Assembly (NCBI GenBank): GCA_965216955.1
Contig: CBDCGV010000006.1
Location: forward strand, 66,850 to 130,849
Source of the DNA: CBDCGV01 sp965216955
GTDB taxonomy: Bacteria > Bacteroidota > Bacteroidia > Chitinophagales > JADIYW01
Reading direction: 5' to 3'
Length of the DNA stretch: 64,000 nt
Part shown: positions 8,535 to 17,725 of the stretch, piece after piece
Layout: every line of letters begins with the position of its first letter
Position numbering within the stretch: position 1 is the first letter of the stretch
Program-made: the position numbers and the translations under genes
The notes under the pieces: model-generated
Told to the model about the DNA's origin: nothing
The model's input: only the letters and a program-made list of their open reading frames with translations
Database searches by the model: none

Positions 8535-9346
8535 TGGGTACGATCATCAATCATACAAAACAAAGCTTTATACTCTTATTTACCATCTTATGGACTATTT
8601 GTTGGAGTTATGATCTTTTTTCAAGTAGCTTATTACATCAACTATACAACGCGCCATTCTTTGACATTGAAATAGACCGAACGTTTTGGGCAATCTTTGC
8701 ACTTGGTATCCCTCAATTTATTATATCCAATAAGTGGTGTTGTCTTCTTTTAGATGGTTTAGTTTTAATCTTGCCTTTTATATTATGTTTTAAACCCAAT
8801 AAAATCATTATATCATTAATTTGGTTAACTGTCATTTTAATACATACCATTACTGTTCAGGCTTATACCTCCAATCATTCAAAACTCGATGTTTCCATTT
8901 TTTTATTTGCGATTGCATTTTGTTTTAATAAACAATCTTTTACCCTATCCATTAAAGCTATAAGATTTTACTTGCTATTTGTTTTTTGCAGTGCTGCTAT
9001 GTATAAATTGTTCAATGGCGCCCTAATTGATAAAACTTTGCTAACCAATATTTTGTCTTATCAAAATCTTGAACAATTGCTATATGTTCCCAATCATATA
9101 ACTTCAAAAGTCACTGACCTTTTATTAAATCATCCTACGATAGCTTACTTAAATTATTGGTGTTTATTTTTACTTCAATGTGCTTTTTTTATGGGGTGGT
9201 TCACCTATAAATATGATAAATTTTTACTCTTTCTATTTGTGTTATTTATAGTACTTACTTTTGTTGTAATGGGCATTTTAAATCCTAAAGCATTAACGTT
9301 AGGGCTTCCCTTTCTATGGTACTCTTTACATCATAAAGTGCACTAA
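8534..9346 (+). CDS. Multi-pass membrane protein, unknown function
   Basis: A 270-residue protein with about seven to eight hydrophobic helices and little soluble sequence. The helix pattern, with YLLFVFCSAAMYKLFNGA in the middle, recalls HTTM/vitamin K carboxylase-like and DoxX-like membrane proteins, but no diagnostic residue set is convincing. It is the last gene of the TAATG-coupled operon that begins with the DUF4230 gene. Confidence 0.65.
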   Translation: MGTIINHTKQSFILLFTILWTICWSYDLFSSSLLHQLYNAPFFDIEIDRTFWAIFALGIPQFIISNKWCCLLLDGLVLILPFILCFKPNKIIISLIWLTVILIHTITVQAYTSNHSKLDVSIFLFAIAFCFNKQSFTLSIKAIRFYLLFVFCSAAMYKLFNGALIDKTLLTNILSYQNLEQLLYVPNHITSKVTDLLLNHPTIAYLNYWCLFLLQCAFFMGWFTYKYDKFLLFLFVLFIVLTFVVMGILNPKALTLGLPFLWYSLHHKVH

Positions 9347-9370
9347 TTTTTATATTTTTAGAATTAAACT

Positions 9371-10387
9371 ATGTGTATGAAACGATTATCTATCTTAACC
9401 ATTGTTTGTCTATTCTTATATCTCCCAAATACAAAAGCACAATTTGGCAGCAAACTAAAAAACAAGGTTTTTGACATTCTAGAAAAAAGTACAGAAGAGA
9501 AAGTAGAAGAAAAGACCGAAGAAGTTTTTGATAAATCAACAGAAAAAGCTGAAGAATCGATCAAAAAAGACAATAAAAAAACAACCACTCCTCCTCCAGA
9601 AGAACCCGCTTATAATGAAGCAGACCTACAGAAATTGATGGAAATGATGGAGCAAATGACCTCCAACAGCACTCCTATTGACTATCCTGATATTGAGGGT
9701 GTTGAGCCAAGCAATTTTATTGGAAGTCTAGAGATGTTAATAGAGCAGTATGCTGCCAATGGGCAAAGAAAAAAAGATGAAGATGGAAATATTTCGTGGT
9801 TTATTGATGAATATAAAGTAGCTATTGTTCCCGTTGCAAAGCTTAACGGAGAGCAACAAGACACACGCATGATTGTAAACAGAAAAAAAGGCACCATGAC
9901 GATGCTTACCAATGATGGAGGAGAAAAACAAGGTGTTATCATGAAAATGAATGACATTAATTTGAATATTGAAGACACCGAACTAGAAGAAGAAATAGAA
10001 AATACGACTGTTAAAATAACCAATGAAACAAAAATCATAGATGGATATAAATGTAAAAAAGTACTTGCCTCTAGTGATGATGTTGAAACTGAAACATGGA
10101 TAACAGATCAGGTTCCACTTAGCATAGATAAGTTGTTCGGATTGATGAGTTTTAATATTCAATCAAAAGGGAAAAACCCATATGAAGAAAAATTTGGGCA
10201 CATTAAAGGTCTCCCAATAGAATCCACTTCAAAAGATAAAACAACTGGAGAAGTATCAAAGATGAGTATAAAAAACATCGTTAGAGGCTATGTAGATAAA
10301 AGCAAATTCAGTACTGAAGGGTATCAAATGAGTGCAATGCCTAATTTTTCCAATGAAATGCTAAAAATGCAAAATTTGGGATATTAA
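9371..10387 (+). CDS. Secreted DUF4412-type protein
   Basis: A 338-residue exported protein. A signal peptide ending near TKAQ (about residue 24) precedes a charged, coiled-coil-like region (EKSTEEKVEEKTEEVF) and a proline linker. The C-terminal two thirds contain the pattern of DUF4412: an IDGYKCKKV segment followed by TETWITDQVPLS and later strands. These periplasmic or surface proteins are widespread in Bacteroidota and have no established function. Either the first or third codon (both ATG) could be the start. Confidence 0.7.
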   Translation: MCMKRLSILTIVCLFLYLPNTKAQFGSKLKNKVFDILEKSTEEKVEEKTEEVFDKSTEKAEESIKKDNKKTTTPPPEEPAYNEADLQKLMEMMEQMTSNSTPIDYPDIEGVEPSNFIGSLEMLIEQYAANGQRKKDEDGNISWFIDEYKVAIVPVAKLNGEQQDTRMIVNRKKGTMTMLTNDGGEKQGVIMKMNDINLNIEDTELEEEIENTTVKITNETKIIDGYKCKKVLASSDDVETETWITDQVPLSIDKLFGLMSFNIQSKGKNPYEEKFGHIKGLPIESTSKDKTTGEVSKMSIKNIVRGYVDKSKFSTEGYQMSAMPNFSNEMLKMQNLGY

Positions 10388-10416
10388 TTTCTAATATTGC
10401 CCTTTATTAAACAATA

Positions 10417-11034
10417 ATGATTACCTACCTTATCATCGGTATTACCGTATTAACTTCTATCAGGGCTTTTAACAATGGCGCTGTATTACAGCAACTCATT
10501 TTTAACCCTTATATAGTCACTCGAGAAAAACAATGGTATAGGTTTCTAAGTTCAGGGCTTATACATGGCAGCTATATGCATTTATTTGTAAATATGTATG
10601 TACTGTATATGTTTGGAACTTTTTTAGAAGATTCCTTAGATATTCTTTTCAAGGATACTGGCAAAATCGTATACATGGCTTTATACTTTGTAGGAATGAT
10701 TTTTAGTCATAGTTTATCTTTCTTCAAACATAAAAACGACAATTATTACAATAGCTTGGGTGCGTCTGGTGCTGTTTCAGCAGTAGTATTTGCGGGAATA
10801 GCCATTAACCCGCTACAAGGTATAGGCATTATCTTTATTCCTGTTTTTATTCCAGGATTTATATTTGGATTATTATACTTGGCCTATTCCGCCTATATGG
10901 GACAGCAAGGGGACAGTCGTATTGGACATGATGCACATTTTATGGGCGCCATTTTTGGCTTCTTCTTTCTTTTTATTCTCAAGCCAGCTTTGTTTTCAAA
11001 CTTTATTCAGCAAATAATGGGATATTTCTCCTAA
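10417..11034 (+). CDS. Rhomboid family intramembrane serine protease
   Basis: A 205-residue polytopic membrane protein. The catalytic serine lies in GASGAVSAVVF, and the matching histidine in GHDAHFMGAIFGFFF. An early HGSYMHLFVNMYVL segment supplies the conserved His/Asn of the oxyanion region. Rhomboids cut single-pass membrane proteins within the bilayer; the substrate here is unknown. It has the minimal six-helix size. It is followed after 22 bases by a small membrane coiled-coil gene. Confidence 0.92.
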   Translation: MITYLIIGITVLTSIRAFNNGAVLQQLIFNPYIVTREKQWYRFLSSGLIHGSYMHLFVNMYVLYMFGTFLEDSLDILFKDTGKIVYMALYFVGMIFSHSLSFFKHKNDNYYNSLGASGAVSAVVFAGIAINPLQGIGIIFIPVFIPGFIFGLLYLAYSAYMGQQGDSRIGHDAHFMGAIFGFFFLFILKPALFSNFIQQIMGYFS

Positions 11035-11056
11035 ATTAATAGGAAAATATTTCAAA

Positions 11057-11389
11057 ATGGAAGATGGATTATTGATGCTGGCACTTTTGCTCTTTGGGAT
11101 ATTAATGGGATGGACCATTGGAAAAATATCATATGATAAACTTAAAGCACATTACAATAGTATCTCTTATAAATACGATGTTCTAGAAAAGGATCATCAA
11201 CAGATCAGGGCAGAATTAAAGCTAGCTAATGAGAGCAATTTTGATTTAAGGAAAAGACTCAATTTATTAATTGACGAACACACCTATTTCAATGATAATC
11301 AGCAAACTAAGTACTTAGAAGACCAAATTGAACTTTTGAAAGCAGCAAATATCAATTTAAATGAACGACTTCAGCAATACGAATCCTAG
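11057..11389 (+). CDS. Small membrane-anchored coiled-coil protein
   Basis: A 110-residue protein with one N-terminal membrane helix (about residues 3-22) and a continuous charged helix with heptad spacing to the end. No family is recognised. It probably shares a transcript with the rhomboid gene just upstream. A scaffold role or a rhomboid substrate is conceivable; nothing in the sequence decides it. Confidence 0.65.
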   Translation: MEDGLLMLALLLFGILMGWTIGKISYDKLKAHYNSISYKYDVLEKDHQQIRAELKLANESNFDLRKRLNLLIDEHTYFNDNQQTKYLEDQIELLKAANINLNERLQQYES

Positions 11390-11456
11390 TAAATGTCATT
11401 GTCAATTGTTAATTTCTTTAAGTAGATAGCTTTAATCAAACTACTATATTTACCCT

Positions 11457-12518
11457 ATGCTAGTTTTAATTATCTTTTTTATAATGGCCATTGGCTTCTC
11501 ATTTTTATGTTCAATTTTGGAAGCCGTTTTATTAAGTATAACCCCTTCTTACATAAGTATTAAAGAAAAAGAAGGCAGCTCTATTGCCCAAGATCTTAAA
11601 AAATTCAAGGAAGATATTGATCGCCCTTTATCCGCAATATTAACTTTAAATACAATAGCTCATACCGTAGGGGCCATTGGCGTTGGAGCCCAGGCCGGGA
11701 AAGCACTCGGACATTGGGGAGGTTTAAATTTATTTGGAATCCATATAGGCACCGAAAGTATTATTGCCACCATCATGACTTTAGCCGTTCTAATTCTATC
11801 TGAAATCATTCCTAAAACCATTGGCGCCAATAATTGGAAAGCCTTGACACCAATAACCGTTAGAACCCTTAAAGTTTTACTATTCATTTTAAGTCCATTG
11901 ATATGGATCAGCCAATTAATTACGAAAGGGCTTAAAAAGGATAAGGAAAAAAGTGTTTTAACAAGAGCTGATTTTTTAGCAATGACCGAAGTAAGTGCCG
12001 AAGAAGGTGTTTTAGGAGAAGATGAAAGCACTGTTATCAAAAATATAATGGATTTTAGCAAAGTCGCCGTTCATGATATCATGACACCCAGAACAGTTGT
12101 TGAAGCCTGTCAAGAAGACATTACACTAAAAGAATACTATGATAGTAAAGAAGACATTCCTTATTCGAGAATTCCCGTGTATGGAGAAAGTTTAGATAAA
12201 ATAAATGGCTACTTTCTTAAAGATCATCTACAAGACCAGCTTATTAAAGGCAACCTTAATGCTCATGTCAAAAGTATAAAAAGACCGATCCATGCTGTAT
12301 CAGAAAACTTAAATATAAGAACTGCCTTTAAGCAATTAATGGATAAGAAAGAGCATATTGCACTGGTTATTGATGAATTTGGAGGCGTTGAAGGTATTGT
12401 AACATTAGAAGATATAGTTGAAACTCTAATCGGTATGGAAATTACAGATGAATATGATGAGTTTGAAGATCTCCAAAAAAGGGCAAAAGAACTTTGGGAG
12501 AAGAAAGCTTCTAAATAA
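11457..12518 (+). CDS. CNNM/CorC-type transport protein with DUF21 and CBS domains
   Basis: A 353-residue protein. An N-terminal DUF21 membrane domain (about 1-150) with ILSEIIPKTIGANNW is followed by two CBS motifs (about 195-325) containing the typical DIMTPRTVVEA and VIDEFGGVEGIVTLEDIVE segments. The C-terminal CorC/HlyC transporter-associated domain of longer paralogues is absent. Proteins of this family are linked to magnesium or cobalt efflux; the old hemolysin name is misleading. It is followed after two bases by an MscS-type channel gene. Confidence 0.88.
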   Translation: MLVLIIFFIMAIGFSFLCSILEAVLLSITPSYISIKEKEGSSIAQDLKKFKEDIDRPLSAILTLNTIAHTVGAIGVGAQAGKALGHWGGLNLFGIHIGTESIIATIMTLAVLILSEIIPKTIGANNWKALTPITVRTLKVLLFILSPLIWISQLITKGLKKDKEKSVLTRADFLAMTEVSAEEGVLGEDESTVIKNIMDFSKVAVHDIMTPRTVVEACQEDITLKEYYDSKEDIPYSRIPVYGESLDKINGYFLKDHLQDQLIKGNLNAHVKSIKRPIHAVSENLNIRTAFKQLMDKKEHIALVIDEFGGVEGIVTLEDIVETLIGMEITDEYDEFEDLQKRAKELWEKKASK

Positions 12519-12520
12519 GT

Positions 12521-13336
12521 ATGAAAGAATTACTTCAACACACATTAGAATTTGGTGAAAGTAAACTTACGCTGGGTAGTGTCATTCTATTTATTCTTGC
12601 ACTTCTGATTTCTTGGATTATTACTAAAATCATTACTCGCTTCTTATATTCTACACTAAGAAAAAGAAATGTAGAGAGTGGAAAGGTGTATGCTATTTCT
12701 CGAATAGTTAAGTACTTTCTGTATATCCTCTTTTTTATTATTGCGCTTCAAATACTTAACCTCAATTTACAGGGGTTGTTAATTGGAGCCTCTGCCCTAT
12801 TAATTGGTGTAGGCATTGGTTTACAACAAATATTTTATGACTTGTTTTCAGGCTTTTTAATGCTTTTTGAGCGAAAAGTGCAAGTAGGAGATTTTGTAGA
12901 CATAGACGGAATGGTAGGCAGAGTAGATAAAATTGATATGCGAACTTCTGTTGTTAGAAGTCTTGATAATATATCTGTAATTGTTCCAAACTCTAAATTA
13001 ATTAGTGAGAATGTCATTAACTGGTCACATAATAGAGGACTGGCAAGATTTTCTGTTTCTGTAGGTACCGCCTATGGCTCCAATGTAGATAAAGTTCGAT
13101 CTGTACTTGTAGAGTGTGCTAAAGCACATGATAAAGTGCTTAACAAACCTGCACCAACGGTATTGTTTTCAAGTTTTGGAGAAAGTTGTTTAGATTTCAA
13201 AGTACTATTTTGGTCTAGACATTTTAAAGAGATTGAGGTTATCAATAGTGATTTACACTTTTCTATCGATAAAGCTTTTAGAGAAAATAATATTGTAATT
13301 GCATTTCCTCAGCTTGATGTGCATTTAAAAAGGTGA
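12521..13336 (+). CDS. MscS-family mechanosensitive ion channel
   Basis: A 271-residue protein with three membrane helices. The pore helix GLLIGASALLIGVGIGLQQ leads into the beta domain LFERKVQVGDFVDIDGMVG, which is the MscS signature, and the C-terminal alpha/beta domain is intact. It opens under membrane tension to release solutes during hypo-osmotic shock. The gene starts two bases after the CNNM-type gene, so the two are likely one transcript. Confidence 0.93.
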   Translation: MKELLQHTLEFGESKLTLGSVILFILALLISWIITKIITRFLYSTLRKRNVESGKVYAISRIVKYFLYILFFIIALQILNLNLQGLLIGASALLIGVGIGLQQIFYDLFSGFLMLFERKVQVGDFVDIDGMVGRVDKIDMRTSVVRSLDNISVIVPNSKLISENVINWSHNRGLARFSVSVGTAYGSNVDKVRSVLVECAKAHDKVLNKPAPTVLFSSFGESCLDFKVLFWSRHFKEIEVINSDLHFSIDKAFRENNIVIAFPQLDVHLKR

Positions 13337-13394
13337 GCAAACTACATTCTTATCCACATGATCTTTTCTTAAAACTTCAATCCAAAAAACTTTG

Positions 13395-13403
13395 TATCTT
13401 TGC
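13395..13403 (+). promoter_or_regulatory. -7 promoter box for rpsU
   Basis: TATCTTTGC is a perfect TAnnTTTG box with the frequent trailing C, 35 bases before the rpsU start. No clear -33 TTTG is seen. Confidence 0.6.
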
Positions 13404-13437
13404 AGCAATTTAAAAGCGATACTTAAATAAATAGGTA

Positions 13438-13635
13438 ATGATTATTATAAATGTAGATCACGGAGAAAGCATCGATAAAGTTTTAAAAAGATATAAAAAC
13501 AAGCATCGAAGTATTAAAGTGATGGATCAAATTAAAGAAAGAAAATTCTATACTAAGAAGTCTATTAAGAGAAGAAACGAAATTTTAAAAGCTTCTTACA
13601 AAAATCGTAAGTCAAACGAAATCGAATCTAAATAA
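13438..13635 (+). CDS. rpsU: 30S ribosomal protein S21
   Basis: A 65-residue basic protein. The start IIINVDHGESIDKVLKRYK and the arginine/lysine-rich RERKFY-TKKSIKRRNEI pattern match S21, which binds near the anti-Shine-Dalgarno end of 16S rRNA. Length is normal for the Bacteroidota form. It stands alone behind its own promoter and is convergent with dnaG, 37 bases apart. Confidence 0.95.
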   Translation: MIIINVDHGESIDKVLKRYKNKHRSIKVMDQIKERKFYTKKSIKRRNEILKASYKNRKSNEIESK

Positions 13636-13672
13636 GAAACGGTTTTTCATCCTTCTCTTATTTTATTAATTA

Positions 13673-15598
13673 TTACGGTATTACAACAGCTCCCAATATT
13701 TCGCTGAGGTTTCTTTTTTGCTCTATAAAGCGTTGTTTTATTTTAACAAGCTCCATCAATCTATCTTCATTTTGAGCACTTTTTATTTCTTCATCACATT
13801 CCTCTAGAAGCTCTTTTACTCGCTCTAACTTATATCTTGCTAACACAATCTGGACTTCCTTATTCAAGTTAAATCCAGGTTTTTTAACGACTAATTGAAA
13901 TTTTTTAAACCAATTATCACTTAAAGCATGATTATCAGCTAATAGCTCTATAACAATCTTTTTAATCGCATTGTTTTCATGTCTTAGTAGTGCTTTTTCA
14001 AGATCATCGCTTCCTGCGGCATGTATTTTTTTTATCTCCTCAAACAGAATTTGATAGTGAGGTTCTTTAAAACCAACAGCACCAATCGATTTAATGATAT
14101 ATGTTACCACTGTTTTTCCATCAGCATACTCCTCTTGTCCATGACTTATTGCCAACTTTAAAATTGCCTGCTCGAGTATTCCAAATGAATTAGAAGCTAC
14201 TTTTTGCTGATGAACGATTCGCTCAGAAGTATATGTTGTTAGTTCTTCTTCAACGATATCTTTATTTTCCTCTCTTTTATTAGATTTTTGCTTAATCCAA
14301 GCCCTCTTAGCCTTATTAAATTCATTTATTAAAACTGATTCATCGATGGACAATAGCTTACTACATTGCCTCAAATACAAAGTTGTTTTTATAGAATCAT
14401 CAATTAATGCGATACTAGAAATAATATCTTTAATAACTTCTGACAACTTCACAGGGTCATTGGCCGCTTCATTAGCTAATAAGCTAGATTTAAAGAGAAT
14501 AAAGTCCTTCGCCTCATTATCAATTAGGTTTTGTACGCCTTGTGTTCCCGCCCTTCTAACAAAGCTATCCGGATCTTCCCCTTCCGGTAAAATGGCCACT
14601 TTCACGTTCATATTTTGCTCTAGGATAATATCAACACCACGGAGTGCTGCTTTTAAACCCGCAGAATCGCCATCATAAATAATAATGATGTTATTTGTGT
14701 ACCGCTTAATTAATTGTACCTGTTCCTTTGTCAACGATGTTCCCGAAGAAGCTACTGCATTTTTGATGGATGCCTGATGAAAAGAAATTACATCTGTATA
14801 ACCTTCAACAAGAACACATTGATCCAGTCTTTTTATATCCTGCTTAGCCTGATACATCCCATAAAGCGTTTTGCTTTTATTATAGACCAACGTTTCAGCG
14901 GTATTGACATATTTAGGTGCTTTAACATTGTTAGCAAGAATTCTTCCACCAAAAGCAACTACTTTACCAGATACGTTATGAATAGGAAACATTACACGTC
15001 CTCTAAAAAAATCGAAGTGCTTATTGTTTTTCTCTTTAATCAATCCGGCTTTTGATAACACTTCTTTACTATAATTATTGTCAATTGCTTTGTTTAAAAG
15101 TGTATCAAAAGCGTCTAAACTATATCCCAGTTCAAATTGCTTAATAGTATCTTCTAAAAAACCACGCTCCTTAAAATAACTTAAACCAATATTGATCCCT
15201 TCATCATTGTTCCACAGGTTACTTATAAAATGTTTATTGGCATAATTGAGTGCAATCAGAATGCTCTCCTTTTCGCTCAACAATTGCCTTTGGTCATCAG
15301 ACATGTTTTCCTCCTCCACCTCAATATTATATCTATCGGCAATGTTTCTTAATGCTTCAGGGTAGCTAAGTTGTTCATACTCCATTAAAAAATTAACGGC
15401 ATCCCCTCCTTTACCACACCCAAAACATTTATAGATGTTCTTTGCTGGAGAAACTGTAAAGCTTGGTGTTTTTTCATTGTGAAACGGGCAAAGACCTAAA
15501 AGATTAGCCCCTCGCCTTTTCAATTGTACATAGTCCCCAATTATCTCATCGATAACCGCTGCATCTAATATTTTATCTATGGTACTTTTTGAAATCAT
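13673..15598 (-). CDS. dnaG: DNA primase DnaG
   Basis: Makes RNA primers for DNA replication. The N-terminal CHC2 zinc ribbon has C37, H40, C58 and C61. The Toprim core shows the VEGYTDVISF glutamate and the YDGDSAGLKAA aspartates. A C-terminal region of about 200 residues corresponds to the helicase-binding domain, shorter in recognisable motifs than in E. coli. The 641-residue length is typical. The start codon directly abuts the stop of the dipeptidase gene upstream, so the two are probably co-transcribed. Confidence 0.96.
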   Translation of the reverse strand: MISKSTIDKILDAAVIDEIIGDYVQLKRRGANLLGLCPFHNEKTPSFTVSPAKNIYKCFGCGKGGDAVNFLMEYEQLSYPEALRNIADRYNIEVEEENMSDDQRQLLSEKESILIALNYANKHFISNLWNNDEGINIGLSYFKERGFLEDTIKQFELGYSLDAFDTLLNKAIDNNYSKEVLSKAGLIKEKNNKHFDFFRGRVMFPIHNVSGKVVAFGGRILANNVKAPKYVNTAETLVYNKSKTLYGMYQAKQDIKRLDQCVLVEGYTDVISFHQASIKNAVASSGTSLTKEQVQLIKRYTNNIIIIYDGDSAGLKAALRGVDIILEQNMNVKVAILPEGEDPDSFVRRAGTQGVQNLIDNEAKDFILFKSSLLANEAANDPVKLSEVIKDIISSIALIDDSIKTTLYLRQCSKLLSIDESVLINEFNKAKRAWIKQKSNKREENKDIVEEELTTYTSERIVHQQKVASNSFGILEQAILKLAISHGQEEYADGKTVVTYIIKSIGAVGFKEPHYQILFEEIKKIHAAGSDDLEKALLRHENNAIKKIVIELLADNHALSDNWFKKFQLVVKKPGFNLNKEVQIVLARYKLERVKELLEECDEEIKSAQNEDRLMELVKIKQRFIEQKRNLSEILGAVVIP

Positions 15599-16984
15599 CT
15601 ATGTGCTTACCTCCGCTTCCTTAAGTTCGCTATAATATTTGTAAAAATAAGGAATGGTTTCTATTCCTTTAAAGTAGTTAAACAGGCCAAAATGCTCATT
15701 TGGAGAATGAATTGCATCTGTATCAAGCCCAAACCCCATCATTACTGTTTTTACACCTAGTATTTTCTCAAACAAAGCAACAATTGGAATACTACCACCT
15801 CCTCTCTGTGGAATCGGTGTTTTTCCAAAAGTCTGTTTCATAGCAAGTGCTGCAGCCTTATATGCCAATGAATCTATAGGTGTAAGGGCAGGTTCTCCAC
15901 CATGATGTGGTGTCACCTTAATTTTAACACTTTTAGGTGCTATTTTATTGAAATATTGAACAAATAAATCTGTGATTTCTTCAGCACCTTGATTGGGAAC
16001 CAAACGCATTGAAATTTTTGCAAATGCCTTTGAAGGTAATACTGTCTTCGCCCCTTCTCCTATATATCCTCCCCAAATACCATTCACATCTAATGTTGGT
16101 CGAATTGATGTTCGCTCCAATGTAGTATATCCTTCTTCTCCAGCCACATCATCAATATTCAAATCCGCTTTATATGCTTCTAAGTCAAAAGGAGCTTCAT
16201 TCATTGCTTTCCTTTCTTCATCAGTGATTAATTGAACTTTATCATAAAAGCCATCAATAGTAATACGCCCGTTTTCATCCTTTAAATCGGCAATCATCTC
16301 ACAAAGTACATTAACAGGGTTTGAAACTGCTCCTCCATAAACGCCAGAATGCAAATCTCTATTAGGACCTGTAACCTCGACTTCTACATAACTTAAGCCT
16401 CTTAAACCAACTGTTAGAGAAGGCGTTGCATTGTCAATCATTGCTGTATCAGAAATCAAAATCACATCACACTTCAAGAGGTTTTTGTATTGCTCTAAAA
16501 AGGGAGCCAAATTCTCGGATCCAACCTCTTCTTCGCCTTCGATCATAAATTTGACATTACATGGTAAAGCATCATTAGCTATCATCATCTCTATTGCCTT
16601 GACATGCATGTACATTTGTCCCTTATCATCACATGCCCCTCTAGCATATATTTTACCGTCTTTAATAGTAGGCTCAAAGGGTGGTGTATCCCACAAATCA
16701 TAGGGGTCTGCAGGCTGTACATCGTAATGTCCATATACCAAAACCGTTGGTAAATTTTCATCCATTATTAACTCTCCATAAACAACAGGAAATCCCTTAG
16801 TTTCATACAATGAAACATTTTTTAAACCTGCATTTATTAATTGTTTTTTTAAAAACGCTGCTGTTTTTATTACTTCCTTATTAAACTTGGGGTCTGCACT
16901 AACCGACGGAATTTTAAGTAAATCAAGTAATTCTTCTAAGTATCTATCCTTATTTTTGGATAATGCCTCGGTAATAAAATTCAT
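15599..16984 (-). CDS. M20 family metallo-dipeptidase
   Basis: A 461-residue cytosolic-type peptidase. The two-zinc site is visible: VYGHYDVQPAD, ARGACDDKGQMY (bridging aspartate), the catalytic pair in MIEGEEEVGSENL, and LISDTAM. The later GGGSIPIV and DAIHSPNEHF segments contribute the last ligand and substrate site. This matches the cytosolic non-specific dipeptidase/carnosinase-like subfamily. No signal peptide is seen. It lies immediately before dnaG. Confidence 0.93.
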   Translation of the reverse strand: MNFITEALSKNKDRYLEELLDLLKIPSVSADPKFNKEVIKTAAFLKKQLINAGLKNVSLYETKGFPVVYGELIMDENLPTVLVYGHYDVQPADPYDLWDTPPFEPTIKDGKIYARGACDDKGQMYMHVKAIEMMIANDALPCNVKFMIEGEEEVGSENLAPFLEQYKNLLKCDVILISDTAMIDNATPSLTVGLRGLSYVEVEVTGPNRDLHSGVYGGAVSNPVNVLCEMIADLKDENGRITIDGFYDKVQLITDEERKAMNEAPFDLEAYKADLNIDDVAGEEGYTTLERTSIRPTLDVNGIWGGYIGEGAKTVLPSKAFAKISMRLVPNQGAEEITDLFVQYFNKIAPKSVKIKVTPHHGGEPALTPIDSLAYKAAALAMKQTFGKTPIPQRGGGSIPIVALFEKILGVKTVMMGFGLDTDAIHSPNEHFGLFNYFKGIETIPYFYKYYSELKEAEVST

Positions 16985-17103
16985 TGTTAAAATTTACTTT
17001 TATAAAGGTAGGTAATATAAGAGCGCTCATTACAAAATTTAACTATTGTTTTTTTGAATCTTATCACTCAATAACTATTTTCGCACAATAAATATTTAGC
17101 AAT

Positions 17104-17652
17104 ATGAAAAATACATACATTCTTTATTTTCTAGCATTAGGGTTAATGTTTACACAATGTCAATCAGATAACAGCAATAAAGAGGCTAACGTTGATGTTG
17201 AAGATCCATTAAAAGTTGAAACTGAAACACAAAATAATGGTAATGTTACTCAATTAAGTCCTGAAGAGGCTGCTAACCTAGGTCTTAATGACGAATCTAC
17301 TGTTGAAATAGACCCTTCGCTCCCATTGACAACTATTCAATTTGAAGAAGAATCTCATGATTTTGGAGATATTAAAGATGGTGACATAGCAAAGCATACT
17401 TTTAAGTTTAAGAATACGGGTAAAAATCCTTTAATCATACAAAATGCAAAAGGATCTTGCGGTTGTACTGTACCTAAATTTACTGATGAGCCAATACCTC
17501 CAGGCGGTGAAGGAGAAATCAAAGTAGAATTTGATTCTAAAAACAAGCCAGGGCCTAATAATAAAACGGTTACCGTTACTACAAATACGGAGCAAGGCAC
17601 ACATTTGCTTACAGTAAAATCAAATGTAATTCAAGAAGCAACTGCAGAGTAA
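17104..17652 (+). CDS. DUF1573 lipoprotein
   Basis: A 182-residue protein with a lipoprotein signal peptide ending at C19 (LMFTQC). A low-complexity acidic linker follows, then a DUF1573 Ig-like beta domain from about residue 78. The diagnostic stretch is HDFGDIKDGDIAKHTFKFKN, with the later GSCGCTVPKF and the VEFDSKNKPG strand. These proteins are common in Bacteroidota envelopes; function is not established. A strong terminator follows. Confidence 0.85.
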   Translation: MKNTYILYFLALGLMFTQCQSDNSNKEANVDVEDPLKVETETQNNGNVTQLSPEEAANLGLNDESTVEIDPSLPLTTIQFEEESHDFGDIKDGDIAKHTFKFKNTGKNPLIIQNAKGSCGCTVPKFTDEPIPPGGEGEIKVEFDSKNKPGPNNKTVTVTTNTEQGTHLLTVKSNVIQEATAE

Positions 17653-17674
17653 GTAAATATTTCGATAAACATTA

Positions 17675-17712
17675 AATAAGGCTCTCCTAATTAGGAGAGC
17701 CTTATTATTTTA
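17675..17712 (+). terminator. Rho-independent terminator after the DUF1573 gene
   Basis: A 32-bp perfect palindrome centred on CTAATTAG (17675-17706; outer arms AATAAGGCTCTCC and GGAGAGCCTTATT) ends in ATTTT. It lies between the DUF1573 gene and the ubiA-like gene, both on the forward strand. Confidence 0.85.
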
Positions 17713-17725
17713 TAGCTTTAACCTA

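Noticed and set aside
14346..15055. Forward ORFs inside dnaG
   Set aside because: They oppose an unmistakable primase with intact motifs and have no homology of their own.
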